From the NCBI GenBank assembly GCA_017454905.1, contig JAFTCB010000041.1, forward strand, positions 1 through 38,925: a stretch of DNA of 38,925 nucleotides, read 5' to 3'. Both the position numbers and the translations under genes were made by a program. The notes below the pieces were generated by a model. It ran no database searches, was not told where the DNA came from, and was given only the letters and a program-made list of their open reading frames with translations. Positions 1-7,716 of the stretch are shown in pieces. The first letter of the stretch is position 1. Every line of letters starts with the position of its first letter. The DNA comes from Bacteroidales bacterium. Its GTDB lineage: Bacteria > Bacteroidota > Bacteroidia > Bacteroidales > UBA932.

Positions 1-141
1 AATCCCGACCTGCTTGGATACGGTGGTATAGCCGGGTCTGGGCTCCGGGAACGAATCGACCAGTTCGCGGATGCATAGTTCTCCTTTCTGCCAGAAGAGG
101 TTCATGATTTCTTCTTCTTTTGGCGTGAGTTTCTGTTTCAT
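1..141 (-). CDS. BlaI/MecI/CopY-family transcriptional repressor, N-terminal part (cut by window edge)
   Basis: Reading leftward from an ATG at 141, 47 codons remain open to the window edge. The peptide begins MKQKLTPKEEEIMNLFWQKG and continues with an FPEPRPGYTTVSKQ stretch. This is the pattern of the winged-helix domain of the BlaI/MecI family (LT..EEEIM..LW..G, then ..P.P.YTTVST). Such proteins are dimeric DNA-binding repressors, often inactivated by cleavage by a membrane metalloprotease of the BlaR1/M56 type. In Bacteroidota they commonly sit just before an M56 peptidase gene, which here would lie outside the window. A -7 box at 168-175 and a dyad at 190-210 suggest autoregulation. The regulated target is unknown. 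The family call is firm although only a third of the protein is visible. Confidence 0.85.
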   Translation of the reverse strand, partial: MKQKLTPKEEEIMNLFWQKGELCIRELVDSFPEPRPGYTTVSKQVGI

Positions 142-167
142 AATAGCGCAGATTCAATGTTCAACAG

Positions 168-175
168 CAAAGATA
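168..175 (-). promoter_or_regulatory. Bacteroidota -7 box of the BlaI-family gene
   Basis: On the minus strand this reads TATCTTTG, an exact match to the Bacteroidota -7 consensus TAnnTTTG. It leaves 26 nt to the ATG at 141. I see no TTTG at the ideal 19-21 bp spacing upstream; that region is occupied by the dyad at 190-210. Confidence 0.55.
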
Positions 176-189
176 GAACATTTTTTCAA

Positions 190-210
190 ACTAAGAAATC
201 TTTTCGTAGT
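190..210. promoter_or_regulatory. Candidate repressor operator (dyad) upstream of the BlaI-family gene
   Basis: The 21-bp stretch has the form ACTA-A-GAAA-TCT-TTTC-G-TAGT, an inverted repeat with a single mismatched pair. A further ACTA lies at 218-221, forming a second, looser pair with the TAGT at 207-210. The dyad lies 14 bp upstream of the -7 box, where the -33 element would be, so a bound dimer would block RNA polymerase. That it is bound by the adjacent BlaI-type protein is inference from position and symmetry. Confidence 0.45.
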
Positions 211-290
211 TTTTCTTACTAAAATTCTTTGTTCTCCGATTTGTTTTCTAAGTCATGGGATGCAACATGTTGATTTTCAGATCCGGCGAG

Positions 291-357
291 CAAGAGTTAT
301 CCCCCGGCAGGCTTTTACCGAATGGTATGTTTTCAGCTTGCCGGGGGATAACTCTTG
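291..357. repeat. Long near-perfect inverted repeat (hairpin) downstream of purA
   Basis: The arms 291-312 and 336-357 are 22 nt long and complementary except for one position, with a 23-nt loop that itself contains a short stem TACC-GAAT-GGTA. It lies 11 bp after the purA stop codon, so it would fold at the 3' end of the purA transcript. There is no following run of T on either strand, so it is not a classical intrinsic terminator. It may act as a 3'-end stabiliser or processing signal, or be a remnant of a small repeat element. Confidence 0.7.
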
Positions 358-368
358 TCGAAGGCTAA

Positions 369-1634
369 CTACCGCAGGACGATCTCCTTGCGGTCGGGAC
401 CGACGGAGATGATCTTTACCGGGCAGCCGGTCTCCTTCTCGATGAAAGCGATGTAGTCCTTCAGTTCCTGCGGGAAATCCGCATAGTCGCGGACGCTGCA
501 GATGTCGCAGTCCCAGCCCGGGAATTCCTTGTACAGCGGCTTGACCTCCTCGCCGCTTTCGAAGGGGAAATAATCCACCTGCTTGCCTCCGATCTCATAG
601 GCGACCGCGACCTTGATGGTCTTGAAGCTGTTGAGTACGTCCGCCTTCATCATGATGAGTTCGCTGACGCCGTTCATCATCACGGCATATTTGAGCGCGA
701 CGAGATCGAGCCAGCCGCAGCGGCGCGGACGGCCGGTCGTGGCGCCGTATTCGTGGCCGATCTTGCGCAGGTTCTCGCCCGTGTCGTCGAACAGCTCGGT
801 CGGGAAGGGACCGCTGCCCACGCGGGTGCAGTAGGCCTTGAAGATGCCCATTACCTTGCCGATACGGTTCGGCGCGACGCCGAGTCCGGTACACACGCCG
901 GCGGTCATCGTATTGGAGGAGGTGACGAAGGGATAGGTGCCGAAGTCGATGTCCAGCATCGAACCCTGGGCGCCTTCGGCGAGCACAGGCACGTCATCGT
1001 CCAGGTATTGGTTGATGACCAGTTCGCTTTCGATGAAGCGGAAGCGTTTCAGCGCTTCGACCGCCTGCATCCATTGCTGCTCGTATTCGGTGATGTCATA
1101 TTCGAAATCGTACTGGGAAAGCAGTCCGATGTGCTTCTGCTTGAGGGTATCGTAGCGCTTCTGGAACTCCGGGGAGAGGATGTCCCCGATGCGCAGGCCG
1201 TTGCGGCCGGTCTTGTCCATGTAGGTCGGACCGATGCCCTTGAGGGTGGAGCCGATCTTGGACTTGCCTTTGGCGGCCTCGCTCGCCGCATCCAGCATCC
1301 GGTGCGTCGGGAGGATGAGGTGGGCGCGCTTGGAGATCAGCAGTTTGTCGGTGATGCCGCCGGCTTTCTGCTCGATGGCGCGGATCTCGTCCATCAGGAT
1401 CACGGGGTCGATGACCACGCCGTTTCCGATGACGTTGACCGAGTCCGGACGGAAGATTCCCGAAGGGACGGTATGGAGGACGAAGCCGTCTCCGTCGAAG
1501 ACCAGCGAGTGACCTGCATTGGGCCCGCCCTGGAAGCGTGCGATAACCTTGTAGTCCGGGGTCAGGACATCGACCACCTTGCCTTTGCCTTCATCGCCCC
1601 ACTGGAGCCCGAGTACGACATCGATTTTCTTCAT
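369..1634 (-). CDS. purA: Adenylosuccinate synthetase
   Basis: This 421-residue protein joins IMP and aspartate, using GTP, in the first committed step from IMP to AMP; it acts in the cytoplasm. The N-terminus has the family signature VVLGLQWGDEGKGK, with the catalytic Asp and Lys, and GPNAGHS follows. Further conserved blocks are GSTLKGIGPTY, LAEGAQGSMLDIDFGTYPFVTSSNT and TTGRPRRCGWLD. The length is normal for the family. I chose the ATG at 1634 because MKKIDVVLG is the usual start; an in-frame extension of 11 residues to 1667 has no family similarity and would lie in the leader. It stands alone, with a good promoter upstream and a long hairpin at 291-357 beyond its stop. Confidence 0.97.
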   Translation of the reverse strand: MKKIDVVLGLQWGDEGKGKVVDVLTPDYKVIARFQGGPNAGHSLVFDGDGFVLHTVPSGIFRPDSVNVIGNGVVIDPVILMDEIRAIEQKAGGITDKLLISKRAHLILPTHRMLDAASEAAKGKSKIGSTLKGIGPTYMDKTGRNGLRIGDILSPEFQKRYDTLKQKHIGLLSQYDFEYDITEYEQQWMQAVEALKRFRFIESELVINQYLDDDVPVLAEGAQGSMLDIDFGTYPFVTSSNTMTAGVCTGLGVAPNRIGKVMGIFKAYCTRVGSGPFPTELFDDTGENLRKIGHEYGATTGRPRRCGWLDLVALKYAVMMNGVSELIMMKADVLNSFKTIKVAVAYEIGGKQVDYFPFESGEEVKPLYKEFPGWDCDICSVRDYADFPQELKDYIAFIEKETGCPVKIISVGPDRKEIVLR

Positions 1635-1671
1635 AGCAACAATAATTATACAGGTATTACATTCCAACCTC

Positions 1672-1703
1672 TAAAGTTAAAAAAAAACTGCGAGACGCCC
1701 AAA
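1672..1703 (-). promoter_or_regulatory. purA promoter (-33 TTTG, -7 TAACTTTA)
   Basis: On the minus strand TTTG (1703-1700) is followed by exactly 20 bp and then TAACTTTA (1679-1672). This fits the Bacteroidota pattern TTTG-N19-21-TAnnTTTG with one mismatch in the last base. A run of nine T sits in the spacer against the -7 box. The -33 element lies in the inverted repeat at 1695-1715. Confidence 0.6.
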
Positions 1704-1719
1704 TGAATCGGGCGTTTTT
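1695..1719. promoter_or_regulatory. Inverted repeat ACGCCC-N9-GGGCGT followed by T run, between divergent promoters
   Basis: The arms are 1695-1700 and 1710-1715, with a T run to 1719. Read on the plus strand it looks like a terminator, but no plus-strand gene lies upstream, and both predicted transcripts (purA leftward, GH2 rightward) should start outside it. It surrounds the purA -33 box, so it may be an operator, or it may insulate against stray transcription into the GH2 gene. Confidence 0.4.
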
Positions 1720-1732
1720 GGTGGATTTTGCA

Positions 1733-1740
1733 TATATTTG
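1733..1740 (+). promoter_or_regulatory. -7 box of the GH2 gene
   Basis: TATATTTG matches TAnnTTTG exactly and lies 24 bp before the ATG at 1765. No TTTG is found at the ideal upstream spacing (one lies only 12 bp away), so a regulator may be needed. Confidence 0.5.
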
Positions 1741-1764
1741 TGTGAACGGAGAAAACATATTCCC

Positions 1765-4140
1765 ATGAGGTACAAATTGACCATTCTGTCCGTCCTGGCC
1801 CTCTTGCTGGCTGCAGGGACGGCTCCGGGCGCGGAGCGCCTGCACCAGTCTTTTGATTTCGACTGGAAGTTCACCCTTGCGGCCCCGGCCGGGGCCGAAG
1901 CACCCGGTTTCGATGACAGCGCGTGGACCCCGGTCCAGCTGCCCCACGACTGGAGCATGGGCCTGCCGTATCTGTCCCCTGCGGAAGGAGGCAGCGGGTC
2001 CATGGGTTTTATGCAGGGCGGCCTGGGCTGGTACCGCAAGTCATTCACCGTCCCGGCTTCCTGGTCGGGCCGGCGGGTCAGCCTCGAATTTGACGGAGTC
2101 TATCACCGCAGCACGGTCTATGTGAACGGCCGGGAAGTGGGCTTCCACCCATACGGGTACACGGCTTTCGCTTACGACATCACGGACTGGCTGGTCCCCG
2201 GCCGGGAGAATACCGTGGCTGTCAAGGTGGATCACAGCGACTTCCCGACTTCACGCTGGTATTCCGGCAGCGGCATCTACCGCCATGTCTGGCTCAATGT
2301 CACGGATCCCGTCCACGTGGATCTCTGGGGTGTATGGGTGACGACGCCCGCCGTATCCGAAGCGCAGGCGACCGTCCATGCCGAGACCACGCTTGTCAAT
2401 GACGGCGCCAGTCCGGCCAAAGCCACGCTGACGGCAGAACTCAAGGATCCGTCCGGACGCGTTGTAGCCAGATCATCTGCCCCTGCCGCCCTGGCCGCTT
2501 CCGGCCGTGCGGTGGTGGAACAGGATTTCCAGGTCGCCGCGCCGGCGCTCTGGGATCTCGATACGCCGCAGCTGTATACCCTCGTGGTGACCGTCCGCCG
2601 GGCAGGCAAGGTCACAGACCGCTATGAGACACCCTTCGGTATCCGGGACATCCGTTTCGACCCGGACAAGGGTTTCTTCCTGAACGGCCGCAGCGTCAAG
2701 ATGAAGGGCGGCGATATCCATCAGGATGCCGGTTCGCTGGGAGCGGCGATCCCGGACCGCGCGCAGGAACGCCGGGTGCGCCTGATGAAGGAGACCGGCT
2801 TCAATGCCGTCCGCTGCAGCCACAATCCGCCGGCACGGGAGTTCCTGGATGCCTGCGACCGGCTGGGCATGCTGGTGATTGATGAGTCCTTCGACAAATG
2901 GAAATCCGGTTATTACACGCAGTGGTATGACCAGTGGTGGAAGGCGGACCTCGCGGCGATGGTCCTGCGTGACCGCAACCATCCCTGCGTCGTGCTCTGG
3001 AGCGTGGGCAACGAGACCCGCGAGCAGGGGGACATGACGGGGGAGGGCACGGCCCGCCTCGCCGCGCTGCGCGCGGAATGCGAGCGGCTGGATCCGACCC
3101 GGAAGGTGGCCGTGACCACGGCGCCGGACTATCAGCGCAACTTCGACAGGAACGGCTTCAACGCGGCCGTGGAAGTGGTCGGCTATAATTATCAGGAACC
3201 TTTCTATGACAGCGACCATGCGCAGTTCCCGGACCGTATCATCTACGGTTCCGAGGTCTTCCCGTACTATTCCGCCGGAAAGGAGCGGATGCGCGAGTAC
3301 ATCGAGCGCAATCCCTGGTATGACTATGCCTCCCGGGATTTCATCTTCGGCTACTTCATGTGGGCGGCGATCGACTACTGGGGAGAATCCTCCGGCTGGC
3401 CGAGCAAGGGCTGGCCGACCGGCATCTATGATGTCTGCATGCGCGAAAAGCCTTCGGCCGGCTTCTTCCGGGCGGTCTGGAAGGATGAGCCGGTCGTGAA
3501 ACTCGCCGTAGAGGACCCGTCCCTGCCGCTGGACCGCGGCAAGGACATGTGGACCTGGCCGCTGCTGGCTTCGCACTGGAACTTCCCGCGGCACGACAAT
3601 ACCCAGATGGTCGAACTGGATGTCTTCACGAATTGCGACGAGGTCGAACTTTTCATCAACGATGTCTCGCTGGGCCGCCGCCGGACGGCGGATTACCCCA
3701 ACAATACCATTACCTGGCGGACGCCCTACAAACCGGGCACCGTGGTGGCCAGAGGCTATAAGGGCGGCGTCGAGGTGGCGGAGGACACCCTCCGGACGGC
3801 CGGAGAACCGGTCGCGATCCGCTTGCGGGCGGACCGGACGGATCTTGCCGCGGACGGGCAGGACCTTTCGCACATCGATATCGAACTGGTCGATGCGCAG
3901 GGGATCGTCGTGCCCGATGCCGACCGTCCGGTCCGTATCCGGGTCGAGGGGGCCGGCCGCTTCCTCTGCATGGACAACGGCGATACGGCAGACGGCGGGG
4001 CGCAGTTGCGTGCTGACAAGCCGAGCTTCTTCGGCCGGGCCCTGGCAGTCGTGCAGGCCGGCCGTACCGGCGGCTCCTTGCGGGTGACCGCCACCGCGGA
4101 CGGCCTGCCTGATTCGGAACTTCTGTTGATTGTCAAATAG
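1765..4140 (+). CDS. Glycoside hydrolase family 2, exported beta-galactosidase-like enzyme
   Basis: The 791-residue protein starts with a signal peptide (MRYKLTILSVLALLLAAG, cleavage near residue 21), so it acts in the periplasm or at the cell surface. Domain order follows GH2: a jelly-roll sugar-binding domain (about 25-180, with LPHDWS and GWYRKSF), an Ig-like domain (about 185-290) and a TIM barrel (about 295-590). In the barrel, RCSHNPP is followed by WSVGNE, whose Glu417 is the expected acid/base, and Glu497 in YGSEVF is the expected nucleophile. After about 600 comes a DUF4982-like domain (HWN..HDNTQMVELDVFTN) and a further Ig-like domain. I chose the ATG at 1765 over an in-frame start at 1738 because it begins the signal peptide. 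Exact substrate (galactoside, or another beta-linked sugar) cannot be read from sequence. Confidence 0.9.
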   Translation: MRYKLTILSVLALLLAAGTAPGAERLHQSFDFDWKFTLAAPAGAEAPGFDDSAWTPVQLPHDWSMGLPYLSPAEGGSGSMGFMQGGLGWYRKSFTVPASWSGRRVSLEFDGVYHRSTVYVNGREVGFHPYGYTAFAYDITDWLVPGRENTVAVKVDHSDFPTSRWYSGSGIYRHVWLNVTDPVHVDLWGVWVTTPAVSEAQATVHAETTLVNDGASPAKATLTAELKDPSGRVVARSSAPAALAASGRAVVEQDFQVAAPALWDLDTPQLYTLVVTVRRAGKVTDRYETPFGIRDIRFDPDKGFFLNGRSVKMKGGDIHQDAGSLGAAIPDRAQERRVRLMKETGFNAVRCSHNPPAREFLDACDRLGMLVIDESFDKWKSGYYTQWYDQWWKADLAAMVLRDRNHPCVVLWSVGNETREQGDMTGEGTARLAALRAECERLDPTRKVAVTTAPDYQRNFDRNGFNAAVEVVGYNYQEPFYDSDHAQFPDRIIYGSEVFPYYSAGKERMREYIERNPWYDYASRDFIFGYFMWAAIDYWGESSGWPSKGWPTGIYDVCMREKPSAGFFRAVWKDEPVVKLAVEDPSLPLDRGKDMWTWPLLASHWNFPRHDNTQMVELDVFTNCDEVELFINDVSLGRRRTADYPNNTITWRTPYKPGTVVARGYKGGVEVAEDTLRTAGEPVAIRLRADRTDLAADGQDLSHIDIELVDAQGIVVPDADRPVRIRVEGAGRFLCMDNGDTADGGAQLRADKPSFFGRALAVVQAGRTGGSLRVTATADGLPDSELLLIVK

Positions 4141-4184
4141 TTACAAAATAACCTTCGGCAAAACCGCCGAAGGTTATTTTGTAA
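4141..4184. terminator. Bidirectional terminator between convergent GH2 and tricorn-like genes
   Basis: A perfect 19-bp inverted repeat (4141-4159 and 4166-4184) with a 6-nt loop begins directly after the GH2 stop codon. The stem has a GC-rich core (CCTTCGGC) flanked by A-rich and T-rich ends, so each strand ends in a TTATTTTGTAA-type U-rich tail. It can serve both converging transcripts. Confidence 0.88.
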
Positions 4185-4218
4185 GTAGTTGATAGTGAGG
4201 GGTTGTGAAAACGGCTGT

Positions 4219-7200
4219 CTATTTCCGGGCGTCAACTTCCCGGAGCATCTCCTGCACGGCGGCTTCGAGCTGTTTGTCCTCGCCGGCCAGTAGGGAGGCG
4301 GGGTCGTTGTACACCAGGATGTCCGGCTCGATCTGCATGTTTTCGAGGTAGCGGCCTTCCCTGACCCCCATCACGCCCACCTGCGGGATGCCGAAGACGA
4401 TCTGGTTGTGGATCTGGGTTTCCCACCACACGGCGGTCATCGTGCCCGGGACCGGGGCGCCGATGAGTTTGCCCAGCCCGAGGGCCCGGTAAGCATACGG
4501 GAAGCCGGAGGCGTCCGAATAATTGTCCTCGCAGACCAGCACGCAGGAAGGTTTGTTCCATTTGCTGTACGGTTCCGTGCCGATGTACTGGCCGCGCGGC
4601 TCGAAGCGTGCGTACGCCTTGCCTCCGAGCAGGGTGACGAGGTCATCGTGGAGCCATCCGCCGCCGTTGTGGCGGGTATCCACGATCAGCGCTTCGCAGT
4701 TCCGGTATTTGCCCAGGGCTTTTGAATAGACTTCCCGGAAGCTCGGGGAATCCATCCCTTCCACATGGACATAGCCGATGCGGCCGCCGGATAGGCGTTC
4801 CACCATCTCTTCCCGCTGGCGGACCCAGCGGCGGTAGAGCAGGGCGGATTCGGAGGCGACGGGCTTGACGATGAGTTCTTTCTCCTTGCCGCCCGTCTTG
4901 ACGGTGAGGGCGATTTTCTTTCCGGCTTTGCCGGCGAGCAGGGGGATCCAGTTCTCGCCCGCAGCGATGCGGTGGCCTTCGATGGCGGTGATCAGGTCCC
5001 CGGCCTTGATGTCGCTGTCGGCGAGGTCCAGTACGCCGCCGGGCAGGATCTCGGCGATGCGCAGGCCTTCCCCGCTGTAGTTCCAGTCATACAGGATGCC
5101 GAGGCGTCCGAGGGACTCACCGGCGGCCGGGCGGTAGCGGGCGCCCGTGTGGGAGCCGTTGAGTTCGCCCAGCATTTCGGAGAGCATTTCCTGGAAATCG
5201 AAATAGTTCTCGATATACGGCAGGAAGCGTGCGTAGTTCTCGTGGCAGTAGTCCCAGTCGGCCCCGTGCAGCTGCGGATCGTAGAACTTCTCCCGGACCT
5301 GCTTCCAGATGTGTTCGAACATGTAGGCCCGTTCTTCCTTGGGCTTGAATTCGTAGTCTCCGGAGAAACTGATCTGCTTGGTCTTGCCGCCGGCGAGCGT
5401 CACCTGGGAGATCCCGCGGCCGGAGAAGACAAAGATATCCTTGCCATCCCTGGAAGGGGTGATGCGGCCGCTCACGCTGCGGGCGAGCACCTTGGTGCTG
5501 CCTTCCCGCAGGTCCTTGACGAGCAGGGCGGTGCCGCTCTCGGTCGGACCGATGTAATACAGGCTGTGCCCGTCTTTGGACAGGTAGAAGTCGCCGTAGC
5601 TGCCGGAGGTGCCGGTCAGCCGGCGGATGCGCTCCTGCCGGCCGTCGAGCAGCAGTTCGAGTTTCTTGGGCTTCTCCTGGGCGAGGCTGTCCTTCTTCTC
5701 TTCTTTGGCCAGCTGCTTCTCGGTCTTGCCGGAGAGGAGTTTCTCGATCTCCTCATCTTCCTTGTCCTGCAGGAAGGCGGTCTGGGCCTTCCCGTCGAAG
5801 AACATGATGTAGATGTCGTCGTGGGCACCCCAGCTGCCGTGGCTGCGGTAGCCGTTCTTGTCGGACTGCCAGGTCATCGCCTTGCCCCCGAGGGCCCAGC
5901 GGAAGGACTCGTCGGAGTAGCCGCTCTGCGTCAGGTTGGTGATCTGCCCGTTGTCGATGTCGATCAGGGCCACGTCGGGGTTGTTCCAGCCGCCGTCGGC
6001 CTGGTAGGTAGCCAGCAGGTAGTGGCTGTCCGGGCTCCAGGCGAAACTCTGGTCGCCGTCGCTGTAGGAGTAGTTGGCACCTTTGAGCAGGGACTTGGCG
6101 GCGCCGCCCTTGGCGGGCTTGATCACCAGTTCGGTGCGGTCGCGCAGGTAGGCGACCCACTTGCCGTCCGGAGAGACTTCGGGCTGGAAGCAGGTCTCGC
6201 CGGGGTCGGAGAAGAGTTCCTCCTTCGTCTTGACGGCGTAGGTGAACAGTTTTTCGTCTTTCTCCGTGAGGACGGTGCGCCAGATGCCCCAGTGCCCGCC
6301 GCGTTCGGCGGCATAGTAGAGTTCGCGCCCGTCGGCGCCGAAGCTCACGCCGCGCTCCTGGGAGGCGGTGTTGGTGATGCGGCGGGTGGTGGAGTATTCG
6401 GTGGAAGTCACGAAGACGTCGCCGCGGATCACGACCGCGATCTCCTTGCCGTCCGGAGAGACGGCCATGTCCGTGGCGCCCCCGGTGTAGGTGTTCTTGA
6501 CCATGTCCCGCTCATTTTCGTCCCGGACGATGCTGATCTCGAGCTTGCGGGGCTGCTGCCCTTCGCGCAGGGTGTACAGTTCGCCGTTCTGCGAGTAGCT
6601 GATCAGCCCGTCCCCGGAGACAGAGATGTAGCGGACCGGATCCTTCTCGGCGAAGGTCAGCTGGACGCTCTGTCCGGGATTGTCGGTGCTGCTCCGGAAG
6701 AGGTTGATGGTCTTGCCGCCCTGCTCGCTGAGGTAGTAGTAGGTCCGGCCGTCGGCGCCCCAGACGGGCTGCCGGTCTTCGCCGCCGAAGGTGGACAGCT
6801 TCCGGAAGGAACCGTCCTGCCACAGCCAGACATCCCGGGTCACGGAGGAGGTATGGTGCTTGCGGAAAGGATCTTCATATCCCTTGTAATCCTCATAGAG
6901 GATGGCCCCGTCGGGACGGAGGCTGATCTCGGACATCGTGACGGAGGTCAGCAGCTGCGGCCTTCCGCCGTCCGGCCCGACCGTGTAGACCTGGGCGTCG
7001 CCCGGGAAACCGCCATACTGCGTGTCCGGCTGCAGGCTGGCCGTGAAGAGGACGCTGCCGTCCGGGCGGACCGCCTTGGGCGTCTCATTGCCGGGGTAGT
7101 CCGTCAGGCGCACCGGCGTGCCGCCCCCGGCGGAAGTGCGCCACACGTCTTTGCTGCCTTCGCGCCAGGAACTGAAGACGATCTGGCGGCCGTCCGGGGT

Positions 7201-7416
7201 CCAGACGGGGTCCGAGTCGTATGCCGGGTTGCTGGTGATCTGGACGGCGCGGCCGCCTTCGGAGGAGACGACCCACAGGTCCCCTTTGTAGCAGAAAACG
7301 ATGTGCCGGCCATCCGGCGAAACGGCACTCTTGCGGAGCCATAAAGGCGACTCCTGCGCGGACAGGCACAGACCTGCACCGCACAGGAGCAACAGGGTAA
7401 GGATGATCTTTTTCAT
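4219..7416 (-). CDS. Tricorn-like S41 serine protease, exported
   Basis: This 1,065-residue protein has a clear signal peptide (MKKIILTLLLLCGAGLCLSAQ), unlike the cytoplasmic archaeal tricorn protease. Residues about 22-330 and 330-670 are rich in SPDG motifs of WD40-like (PD40) beta-propeller blades. These are followed by a tricorn C1 helical domain, a PDZ domain (about 790-860) and a C-terminal S41 protease core. The likely catalytic pair is His756 (NGSHTGARY) and Ser967 (NYSDASGF); the Asp right after the Ser matches the residue that shapes substrate choice in tricorn. It probably trims peptides in the periplasm. A charged, lysine-rich insert (about 565-590, EEIEKLLSGKTEKQLAKEEK) separates the propellers from later blades. 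It lies 60 bp after the ACP gene on the same strand and may share its transcript. Confidence 0.9.
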   Translation of the reverse strand: MKKIILTLLLLCGAGLCLSAQESPLWLRKSAVSPDGRHIVFCYKGDLWVVSSEGGRAVQITSNPAYDSDPVWTPDGRQIVFSSWREGSKDVWRTSAGGGTPVRLTDYPGNETPKAVRPDGSVLFTASLQPDTQYGGFPGDAQVYTVGPDGGRPQLLTSVTMSEISLRPDGAILYEDYKGYEDPFRKHHTSSVTRDVWLWQDGSFRKLSTFGGEDRQPVWGADGRTYYYLSEQGGKTINLFRSSTDNPGQSVQLTFAEKDPVRYISVSGDGLISYSQNGELYTLREGQQPRKLEISIVRDENERDMVKNTYTGGATDMAVSPDGKEIAVVIRGDVFVTSTEYSTTRRITNTASQERGVSFGADGRELYYAAERGGHWGIWRTVLTEKDEKLFTYAVKTKEELFSDPGETCFQPEVSPDGKWVAYLRDRTELVIKPAKGGAAKSLLKGANYSYSDGDQSFAWSPDSHYLLATYQADGGWNNPDVALIDIDNGQITNLTQSGYSDESFRWALGGKAMTWQSDKNGYRSHGSWGAHDDIYIMFFDGKAQTAFLQDKEDEEIEKLLSGKTEKQLAKEEKKDSLAQEKPKKLELLLDGRQERIRRLTGTSGSYGDFYLSKDGHSLYYIGPTESGTALLVKDLREGSTKVLARSVSGRITPSRDGKDIFVFSGRGISQVTLAGGKTKQISFSGDYEFKPKEERAYMFEHIWKQVREKFYDPQLHGADWDYCHENYARFLPYIENYFDFQEMLSEMLGELNGSHTGARYRPAAGESLGRLGILYDWNYSGEGLRIAEILPGGVLDLADSDIKAGDLITAIEGHRIAAGENWIPLLAGKAGKKIALTVKTGGKEKELIVKPVASESALLYRRWVRQREEMVERLSGGRIGYVHVEGMDSPSFREVYSKALGKYRNCEALIVDTRHNGGGWLHDDLVTLLGGKAYARFEPRGQYIGTEPYSKWNKPSCVLVCEDNYSDASGFPYAYRALGLGKLIGAPVPGTMTAVWWETQIHNQIVFGIPQVGVMGVREGRYLENMQIEPDILVYNDPASLLAGEDKQLEAAVQEMLREVDARK

Positions 7417-7476
7417 ATTTCAGTCCAAATGGAATGCCAAGTTAGCAAATCCGGACGAAATATGAAACAGGATCCG

Positions 7477-7713
7477 TTAAATCGCCTTTTCGATATAGTC
7501 CACGACTTCGCGGACCGTCTTGAACGGTTCCTGGGTCTGGAACTGGAAACCGAACTCGTGCTCGATGGCCAGCGAGAGCAGCAGCATCGACAGGGAGTCG
7601 ATGCCGAGGTCGGTGGTCAGGGCGGCGTCCATGGAGATCCGGGCGGGATCCAACTTGGGTTTCACGGTCTTGAGGATCTCCTGAAGCTTGGCGTAGATTT
7701 CTTCCTGGGTCAT
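7477..7713 (-). CDS. Acyl carrier protein
   Basis: The 78-residue protein is acidic and carries the phosphopantetheine attachment motif DLGIDSLSMLLL, with Ser40 as the modified residue. Length and helix pattern are those of a free-standing acyl carrier protein. It lies only 3 bp after the acyl-activating ligase gene, so the two are surely co-transcribed, and the ligase probably loads this carrier. It is unlikely to be the housekeeping AcpP, which normally sits beside fabF. A dedicated carrier for a lipid or secondary-metabolite acyl transfer is more likely. Confidence 0.9.
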   Translation of the reverse strand: MTQEEIYAKLQEILKTVKPKLDPARISMDAALTTDLGIDSLSMLLLSLAIEHEFGFQFQTQEPFKTVREVVDYIEKAI

Positions 7714-7716
7714 GGC

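Noticed and set aside
291-357. Integron attC-like site
   Set aside because: The outer bases do not fit the RYYYAAC/GTTRRRY core sites and no integrase gene is present.
71-412. Open frame of 113 codons on the plus strand near the left edge
   Set aside because: It crosses the BlaI promoter, the long hairpin and the end of purA, and has no signal or family features.
4972-7344. Long open frame on the plus strand opposite the tricorn-like gene
   Set aside because: Its translation is a low-complexity series of V, A, G, D and H typical of the antisense of GC-biased codons, with no domain, and the opposite strand carries a clear protease.
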